A stretch of 5,736 nt of DNA, taken from the NCBI GenBank assembly GCA_003532555.1, contig DOEU01000031.1:773-6508 (forward strand), given 5' to 3'. Positions 1 to 4,147 of this stretch are shown one piece after another. This DNA comes from Verrucomicrobiota bacterium. GTDB taxonomy: Bacteria; Verrucomicrobiota; Kiritimatiellia; Kiritimatiellales; Pontiellaceae. The first letter of the stretch is position 1; each line of letters starts with the position of its first letter. The translations under genes were made by a program, and so were the position numbers. The notes below the pieces were generated by a model, which saw nothing but the letters and a program-made list of their open reading frames with translations, had not been told where the DNA came from and did not search any database.

Positions 1-1182
1 GGTGAGGATGATACGGTTGAGCGGTTGCGTTCGGGGCTGGGTGGGCGCATGCCTTTACCATCTATGATGTTGGGGTATACTGGTTCGGGGGGAAGTTCTC
101 TAGATTCAGTACTGGCGGTGTTGGAGCGAGGACAGCAGGCAGATTATCAGGGGCGCCGGGCGGGGCTCTATTTTGTGACCAATAGTAATGTGAGATCGAC
201 GTGTCGTGATTGGCAGTTTGCATCGACAAAAGAGCGGTTAGTGGAGCGCCGTGTGGAGGTGGTTGTAACAAATGAGTTTCCGGTGGGGGCGTCGTCTATT
301 ATGGGTCTTCTCTGCGGTGCGGAGCAGGTTTCGCCGACGGAGATGGGTTCATTTGCACCCGGTGCAGTGGCAGAACATTTGACGAGTTGGGGGGCCGAGT
401 TTCAGCGACCGCAGACGAAGTGTACAGAATGGTTAAATGCAGGTGCTACGGCGACCTGTGGATCGGTGGTAGAGCCGTATGCGAATGCAAATAAGTTTCT
501 TTCGGCGCGCTTTTTTGAGCATTACACGGCGGGATGTTCTGTGTTGGAGAGTTTCTATCAGTCGGTGGCATCGCCGTTGCAGCAGCTTTTTTTGGGAGAT
601 CCGTTGGCGCGACCGTATGCGCCGCCGGTGCGGGTTAGTTTGTTGGGTGTGAATCGGTTGTCGGAGGAGCCTTTTCGGTTCCGTGCTATGGCGGCAACTC
701 AATTGAGGGGTGTTTCTTGGCGGTATACGTTTTTATTGAATGGCCGAGTGGTTGAAGCAGCGTCGGAAATAAGTTCTTATCAGGTGAATCCGGTTGATTT
801 GGCGGATGGGTTTCATACATTGCAATGTGTGGCGTGGGTGGACCATTCGGTTCGTTTTTATGGGTTAGATACGAAGGTGTTCGTGGTGAATCGAGTTGGA
901 AGGGCTTTATCGATTTCATCGGATATAAAACCATTGGGTGCAGGGGTTCATGGGGTTCAGGTGGTGGTGGATGGAGCGGATGTTCCTAACCGGGTTCAGT
1001 TGATCTCAGGTGCAGAGGTACTTGATGAAGGGCGTTATGATTCGGAGCTATTGTTACGATTTCAAGAATCTTGGTTAGGAGATGGAGTGTGTCGATTGCA
1101 GGTGGTTGGGGTGTATGCTGATGGAATGGAAGTGGCGAGTGAACCACTGGTGTTGACGGTTTTTAATTCGTTTAATGAATAG
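1..1182 (+). CDS. TIGR03790-family protein, C-terminal 393 aa (5' end outside window)
   Basis: The frame is open from the first base, so this is the 3' part of a longer gene; the TTG at position 25 is not a credible start. I assign it to TIGR03790, a family of unknown biochemical function, from its conserved blocks. Counting visible residues from 1, these are LGYTGSGG (about 24-31), a G-LYF-TN-NVRS-CRD block (about 55-70), SFAPGAVAEHLTSWG (117-131), QT-x-x-TEWLNAGAT (138-149), VVEPY (156-160), HYTAGCS (174-180), FYQSV (185-189) and LGDPLARPYAPP (198-209). The last 180 or so residues are beta-rich with Ig-like character and include a LLNGRVVE-type strand. The end, VFNSFNE, has no membrane anchor or PEP-CTERM tail. 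The family is known to occur in exosortase-carrying genomes and is probably exported, but any signal peptide would lie upstream of the window. Family call fairly sure; function unknown. Confidence 0.82.
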   Translation, partial: GEDDTVERLRSGLGGRMPLPSMMLGYTGSGGSSLDSVLAVLERGQQADYQGRRAGLYFVTNSNVRSTCRDWQFASTKERLVERRVEVVVTNEFPVGASSIMGLLCGAEQVSPTEMGSFAPGAVAEHLTSWGAEFQRPQTKCTEWLNAGATATCGSVVEPYANANKFLSARFFEHYTAGCSVLESFYQSVASPLQQLFLGDPLARPYAPPVRVSLLGVNRLSEEPFRFRAMAATQLRGVSWRYTFLLNGRVVEAASEISSYQVNPVDLADGFHTLQCVAWVDHSVRFYGLDTKVFVVNRVGRALSISSDIKPLGAGVHGVQVVVDGADVPNRVQLISGAEVLDEGRYDSELLLRFQESWLGDGVCRLQVVGVYADGMEVASEPLVLTVFNSFNE

Positions 1183-1288
1183 ATGTATCGGGTTGTTGGT
1201 TTTCGCTAATCGCTCACTTTTTTTCGCTTTTTTTATGTGTGTGGTTGCTTTGATGTTGGTTAAAAAAGTTCAGGAATTTACACTTTAA
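1175..1288 (+). CDS. Possible 37-aa hydrophobic small protein overlapping the preceding gene
   Basis: An ATG at 1175 lies 5 nt before the TAG (1180-1182) of the upstream gene, and its frame stays open for 37 codons to TAA at 1286-1288. The product begins MNRCIGLLVFANRS and continues through a nonpolar stretch (about residues 15-29, LFFAFFMCVVALMLV) into KKVQEFTL, which would fit one membrane span followed by positive charges. The 8-nt overlap would allow translational coupling or re-initiation. Against it: there is no Shine-Dalgarno upstream of 1175, and two T7 tracts (1218-1224, 1228-1234) force Phe codons, so the hydrophobicity may simply reflect composition of a non-coding spacer. No family recognised. 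This is a tentative call. Confidence 0.25.
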   Translation: MNRCIGLLVFANRSLFFAFFMCVVALMLVKKVQEFTL

Positions 1289-1321
1289 TTTATTCAGTTT
1301 GAGCGGTAGGTTTTGCGGTCT
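1183..1321. other. T-rich spacer between the TIGR03790-family gene and tsaE
   Basis: This gap holds three TCGCT pentamers (1203-1207, 1210-1214, 1224-1228), two runs of seven T (1218-1224 and 1228-1234) and the tentative 37-codon ORF. I looked for a GC-rich stem ahead of the T runs and found none, so an ordinary intrinsic terminator is not supported for the upstream gene. The base composition (T and A rich) departs from the G-rich genes on either side, as expected for a regulatory spacer. Confidence 0.5.
1256..1284 (+). promoter_or_regulatory. Weak sigma70-like promoter candidate for tsaE-tsaB
   Basis: TTGGTT at 1256-1261 (3 of 6 to TTGACA) is followed after exactly 17 nt by TACACT at 1279-1284 (4 of 6 to TATAAT). 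Transcription would start near 1291, giving a leader of about 30 nt before the tsaE ATG at 1322, with room for the TAGG ribosome-binding sequence ending at 1310. The match is modest, and an overlapping TTTAAT (1284-1289) is an alternative -10 without a well-spaced -35. Confidence 0.28.
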
Positions 1322-1768
1322 ATGAAGCAGATAATAACTCAGATTAAGAGTGAAGGACCGGAGCAAACGTGGGCGGCGGCGGCGACTTTAATGGAGTCGT
1401 TGGAGCCAGGAACAGTGATTGCATTGCATGGTGAGTTGGGCGCGGGAAAGACTTGTTTTATTCAAGGTTTGGCGGCGGCGATGGGTATCACGGATCCTAT
1501 TACGAGTCCGACGTATACCTTGATCGGTGAGTATGAAGGTCGGATGAAGTTGAATCATATTGATCTATATCGGTTAGCGAACAGTGTGGAGGCGCTGGGT
1601 ATTGGATTAGAGGAATATTTAGAGTCGGATGGCATTACGGCAATTGAGTGGGCTGAGCGGGCCGAGGAGATTTTACCGGAATCGATGTTGCATGTATCTA
1701 TCGAGAAGGGTCGCGATGAAATGTATCGGCAGATTGAAATTTGGCGGGAGGTAGTATGCGAATCGTAG
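1322..1768 (+). CDS. tsaE: tRNA t6A37 biosynthesis ATPase TsaE
   Basis: TsaE is the small P-loop ATPase that works with TsaB and TsaD in cytoplasmic threonylcarbamoylation of adenosine 37 in ANN-decoding tRNAs. The 148-aa product has the whole family signature: Walker A GELGAGKT at 37-44, the SPTYTLIGEY switch-like block at 62-71, the HIDLYRL motif at 79-85 and IEWAER at 108-113. Length is normal for the family. I place the start at ATG 1322: a TTG three codons earlier (1313) sits only 2 nt after the TAGG sequence (1307-1310), while ATG 1322 has 11 nt spacing and gives a typical N-terminus. The stop overlaps the start of tsaB by 13 nt, so the two are almost certainly one transcript with coupled translation. 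tsaD and tsaC are not in the window. Confidence 0.95.
   Translation: MKQIITQIKSEGPEQTWAAAATLMESLEPGTVIALHGELGAGKTCFIQGLAAAMGITDPITSPTYTLIGEYEGRMKLNHIDLYRLANSVEALGIGLEEYLESDGITAIEWAERAEEILPESMLHVSIEKGRDEMYRQIEIWREVVCES
1747..1752 (+). promoter_or_regulatory. Shine-Dalgarno of tsaB, inside the tsaE coding end
   Basis: GGAGGT lies 3 nt before the ATG at 1756, tight but strong. It decides the tsaB start over the in-frame TTG at 1741, which lies upstream of this site, and it sits within the last codons of tsaE, so ribosomes finishing tsaE are delivered to it. Confidence 0.7.
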
Positions 1769-2391
1769 CAGTTGATATGAGTGCTTCAAAGGGAAGCGTG
1801 GCGTTGGTAGATCAGGGTAGCGTGCGGGCTTCTTTTTCGTGGGAAGAGAAACGGGAGAATCGGCAGCAGTTATTTGATGCGTTGAAGGCGTTAGCGATTG
1901 ATTGGAGTTCGGTTGATCAATTTGTTGTGGGTCGTGGGCCGGGTGCATTCTCGGGGATGCGGATTGCGTTTTCGGTAGTGAATGCGTTGGCCGCGCCTGA
2001 TAAGACGCCGGTGGTGGCGCATAATAGTGGAGCTGCTGTGGTGCATGCACGAGGTGCCTCGCAGAGTGTGGTGGTGGGGGATGCTCGCCGTAAACAACTT
2101 TGGATTGGTGCATTTGATGGGATTGAACTTTCACGAGCGTTTAAGTTGATTGATCCGAAAGAGTTGCCGATGTGGATTCAAAGCCATACGGTGGTGTTGA
2201 GTCCGGATTATGATCGATTGGCTTCGGTATTAGATCCGTATCTGGGAACGGATGGGACTTCTGTTGTTCCTCAGGCGTCAGATTTAGCCAAGGTGGTTTG
2301 TTTGCGGGCTCGATTGGGCTTGGAGACAGAACTATTTGAACCTCTCTATTTACATCCGCCGGTTTTTGTTGAGCCGCGCTTTCCGGCCTAA
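1756..2391 (+). CDS. tsaB: tRNA t6A37 threonylcarbamoyltransferase complex subunit TsaB
   Basis: TsaB is the catalytically inactive ASKHA-fold partner that holds TsaD and TsaE in the t6A-forming complex. The 211-aa product shows the family landmarks. These are an N-terminal strand MRIVAVDMSASKGSVALV (canonical members have DTS, here DMS), VVGRGPGAFSGMRI at 57-70, the following helix ending in a PVVAHNSGAAVV strand (85-96), and GDARRKQLWIGAF at 108-120, the usual DARR block. The end, YLHPPVFVEP, matches the common tail of the family. It is slightly short against the usual 220-240 residues, with the loss in the C-terminal half. Start chosen at ATG 1756, which has the GGAGGT site. It overlaps tsaE by 13 nt. 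Transcription may end before the next gene, which carries its own promoter candidate, but I see no terminator in the 41-nt gap. Confidence 0.94.
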   Translation: MRIVAVDMSASKGSVALVDQGSVRASFSWEEKRENRQQLFDALKALAIDWSSVDQFVVGRGPGAFSGMRIAFSVVNALAAPDKTPVVAHNSGAAVVHARGASQSVVVGDARRKQLWIGAFDGIELSRAFKLIDPKELPMWIQSHTVVLSPDYDRLASVLDPYLGTDGTSVVPQASDLAKVVCLRARLGLETELFEPLYLHPPVFVEPRFPA

Positions 2392-2403
2392 AGGGGTCTG
2401 CGC

Positions 2404-2432
2404 TTGAGCCGTTAGGTTGAAGGGTTTATAAT
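2404..2432 (+). promoter_or_regulatory. Strong sigma70-like promoter directly before the SDR gene
   Basis: TTGAGC (2404-2409, 4 of 6) and a perfect TATAAT (2427-2432) are separated by exactly 17 nt. The -10 abuts the ATG at 2433, so the predicted transcription start (about 2438-2440) coincides with the second in-frame ATG at 2439-2441. If used, it would give a leaderless mRNA starting at Met3. A competing reading is that AGGG (2421-2424) serves as a Shine-Dalgarno for ATG 2433 on a transcript coming from tsaB. Confidence 0.5.
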
Positions 2433-3956
2433 ATGGGTATGAATCCAAGGGTTGATGGTTGCCAATTATGTGACGAACTCCCAACACGCCGTACGCTTGA
2501 TTTAGAGACGGTGTTAGTGGCGGGTGCATCGGGATATATTGGAGGGCGTTTAGTTCCAGAGTTGGTTGCGCGCGGTTATCGGGTCCGGGTGATGGTTCGA
2601 TCGAAGGTGGAGGCGCTCAGTGATCGTTGGCCGAATTGCGAAGTGGTGGTCGCCGATGCATTAAACCCAAGCTCTTTGATGATTGCGATGGAAGGGGTGC
2701 ATACGGTTTTTTATCTTATTCATTCCATGTTAGTGGGTCCGAAATCTTTTGCAGATGCGGATCGATCTGCTGCTCGATGGGTGCGTGAGTCAGCGGAGCA
2801 ACAACAGGTGAAAAGGATTATTTATTTGGGTGGATTGGGTGATAAGCAGGATCGGTTGAGCCCGCATCTGTCGAGTCGAATGGCTGTGGCGGATGAATTG
2901 GCACTTGGATCGGTTCCGGTTACGTTTTTGCGGGCGGCGATTATATTGGGTTCGGGTAGTGCGTCATATGAGATGATGAACCATTTAATTCGCCGTTTAT
3001 GGGTATTGCCGGTACCAAGTTGGGCGAAGACACAATGTCAGCCGATTGGTTTACGGGATGTGATTAAAATTTTAGTGGGCGTGCTAGAAATTCCGGAGAC
3101 GGCGGGAAAGATCTTTGATATTGGAGGACCGGATATCTTGAGTTATGAGGATCTGCTAAAAACCCATGCGGAGGTGTTGGGTCGTCGGCGTAAGTTTATT
3201 TCTTCTCCGTTATCATCGATTCCTTTTTTTGCGATGATGACGAGTTGGTTGACGCCAGTTCCGGCCCCGATTACGCGTTGTTTAATGGAGAGTGTAGAGC
3301 ATGACGTGGTGTGTGAAGGGCGTGATATTTTGGAGGTGCTTCCTTTTAGGCGGATCAGTTGTCGGGAAGCGTTAGTATTGGCGCTGTCTCGAGAGGAGCA
3401 AGATGCGGTGCATAGCCGATGGACGGATAGTTATCCACCAGATCATGAGTTGGCGATCAAGTTAAGTGAGTTATCGGGAGCGCCGACGTATAATTCGACG
3501 TATTCATTGGTTACGGAAAAATCGGCAGAGGCGTTGTTTCAATCGATCTCTTTTATTGGAGGGGAGCAGGGATGGTTTAACAGTACTCCTTTGTGGCGTT
3601 TGAGGGGTATGATTGATCGGATGCTTCAAGGGGTTGGTACGCGAAGAGGTCGGCGGAGCCCTACGCGTTTGCGGGTGAATGATGTGGTTGATTTCTGGCG
3701 GGTTGAACAGGTGAAGAAGCCAAATCAATTATTATTACGAGCGGAGATGAAGTTACCAGGTCGAGCTTGGTTGGAGTTTCGGGTGGATCCGGATGAGGGG
3801 CTACAGCGGTTAAGTGTTCATGCTTCTTATTATACTAAGGGTTTAAGTGGGAGGCTCTATTGGTATGTCTTTCTTCCTTTTCATCATTTCATTTTTGGGG
3901 ATCTGATTCGTGGAATCGAAAAGCGGAGTGAGGAGCAAGCTGATGGACGCGTTTGA
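2433..3956 (+). CDS. Extended SDR (NAD(P)-binding epimerase-like) with C-terminal DUF2867 domain
   Basis: The 507-aa product is a two-domain cytoplasmic protein. Residues about 27-320 are a Rossmann-fold, atypical/extended SDR: nucleotide-binding GASGYIGGRL at 31-40, an MVRS basic residue after strand 2 (54-57), VADALNPSSL (73-82), FYLIHSM (93-99) and IIYLGGLGD (129-137). There is no clear YxxxK catalytic pair. Residues about 350-498 match DUF2867: GGEQGWF (376-382), LWRLRGMIDRM (387-397), VGTRRGRRSP (401-410), DFWRVE (420-425), AEMKLPGRAWLEF (437-449) and the closing GLSGRLYWYVFLPFHHFIF block (470-488). The combination is a common bacterial architecture; the substrate is unknown. A 26-residue N-terminal extension containing CQLC precedes the fold. 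ATG 2433 is kept because AGGG lies 8 nt upstream, but ATG 2439 is also plausible. The 3' end overlaps the next small gene by 14 nt. Confidence 0.88.
   Translation: MGMNPRVDGCQLCDELPTRRTLDLETVLVAGASGYIGGRLVPELVARGYRVRVMVRSKVEALSDRWPNCEVVVADALNPSSLMIAMEGVHTVFYLIHSMLVGPKSFADADRSAARWVRESAEQQQVKRIIYLGGLGDKQDRLSPHLSSRMAVADELALGSVPVTFLRAAIILGSGSASYEMMNHLIRRLWVLPVPSWAKTQCQPIGLRDVIKILVGVLEIPETAGKIFDIGGPDILSYEDLLKTHAEVLGRRRKFISSPLSSIPFFAMMTSWLTPVPAPITRCLMESVEHDVVCEGRDILEVLPFRRISCREALVLALSREEQDAVHSRWTDSYPPDHELAIKLSELSGAPTYNSTYSLVTEKSAEALFQSISFIGGEQGWFNSTPLWRLRGMIDRMLQGVGTRRGRRSPTRLRVNDVVDFWRVEQVKKPNQLLLRAEMKLPGRAWLEFRVDPDEGLQRLSVHASYYTKGLSGRLYWYVFLPFHHFIFGDLIRGIEKRSEEQADGRV
3931..3935 (+). promoter_or_regulatory. 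Shine-Dalgarno of the 44-aa membrane protein, within the SDR gene
   Basis: AGGAG sits 7 nt before the ATG at 3943, an ideal spacing. Because it lies in the last codons of the SDR gene it supports translation of the small ORF from the same mRNA. Confidence 0.65.
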
Positions 3957-4077
3957 TCTACCTCCGATCTGCCCGCCCCCTGCCAATGATCTGATTCCAA
4001 TGCTTGTAATCATTGGGGCGGTGGTCGGATTTATGTGGATGCTAAGAAAGTTTTTTAAAGGAAATAGATCGGATTAA
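3943..4077 (+). CDS. Small single-span membrane protein, 44 aa, unknown family
   Basis: This short ORF starts at ATG 3943 behind AGGAG with 7-nt spacing and ends at TAA 4075-4077. The product has a proline-rich acidic N-terminus (MDAFDLPPICPPPANDL), a clear hydrophobic segment at about residues 17-34 (LIPMLVIIGAVVGFMWML), and a basic tail RKFFKGNRSD. By the positive-inside rule this predicts one membrane span with the N-terminus outside and the C-terminus in the cytoplasm. It overlaps the SDR gene by 14 nt, so the two are probably translationally coupled, and a link to the SDR/DUF2867 protein at the membrane is a possibility, not something seen. Cys10 is not in a lipobox. I do not recognise the family. 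The ribosome-binding site, overlap and coherent topology make it a likely real gene; its codons are more C-rich than the neighbours. Confidence 0.7.
   Translation: MDAFDLPPICPPPANDLIPMLVIIGAVVGFMWMLRKFFKGNRSD
3973..4021. repeat. Inverted repeat with two alternative stems inside the small ORF
   Basis: CCAATGAT (3983-3990) is the exact reverse complement of ATCATTGG (4009-4016), an 8-bp stem with an 18-nt loop. The outer arms CCGCCCC (3973-3979) and GGGGCGG (4015-4021) could extend it after a 5-nt left-side bulge. A second CCAATG copy at 3997-4002 can pair with the same CATTGG (4011-4016) around an 8-nt loop, so the two stems exclude each other. No T run follows, so it is not an intrinsic terminator. 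Confidence 0.4.
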
Positions 4078-4147
4078 GTTGTTGTTGGTTCTATTTTTTC
4101 GTTTCTATATGGAGGGTTTATGAAATGGTTTTTTTAGGGAGAATCGT
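4078..4147 (+). promoter_or_regulatory. Sulfatase upstream region with weak promoter and mini-ORF
   Basis: TTGTTG (4082-4087) and TATATG (4106-4111) are 18 nt apart and could be a weak sigma70-type promoter (3 of 6 and 4 of 6). Downstream, GGAGGG (4111-4116) precedes ATG 4120, which opens a five-codon ORF, MKWFF, ending at TAG 4135-4137. That stop is fused to GGGAG (4137-4141), the Shine-Dalgarno of the sulfatase, 6 nt before ATG 4148. The -10 candidate overlaps the first ribosome-binding sequence, so both roles are unlikely to hold together. No terminator for the small upstream gene is visible. Confidence 0.3.

Noticed and set aside
1218..1234. Two T7 tracts as an intrinsic terminator of the upstream gene
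   Set aside because: No GC-rich inverted repeat precedes either tract; only TCGCT direct repeats are present.
1313..1321. TTG at 1313 as the tsaE start
   Set aside because: It lies only 2 nt after the ribosome-binding sequence, while ATG 1322 has workable spacing and a typical N-terminus.
2392..2432. Terminator or riboswitch between tsaB and the SDR gene
   Set aside because: Only 41 nt, with no convincing stem and no T run; the promoter hexamers explain the sequence better.
2460..2474. CQLC near the N-terminus of the SDR as a zinc or redox motif
   Set aside because: A single CxxC in an extension outside the fold, with no second pair of ligands nearby.
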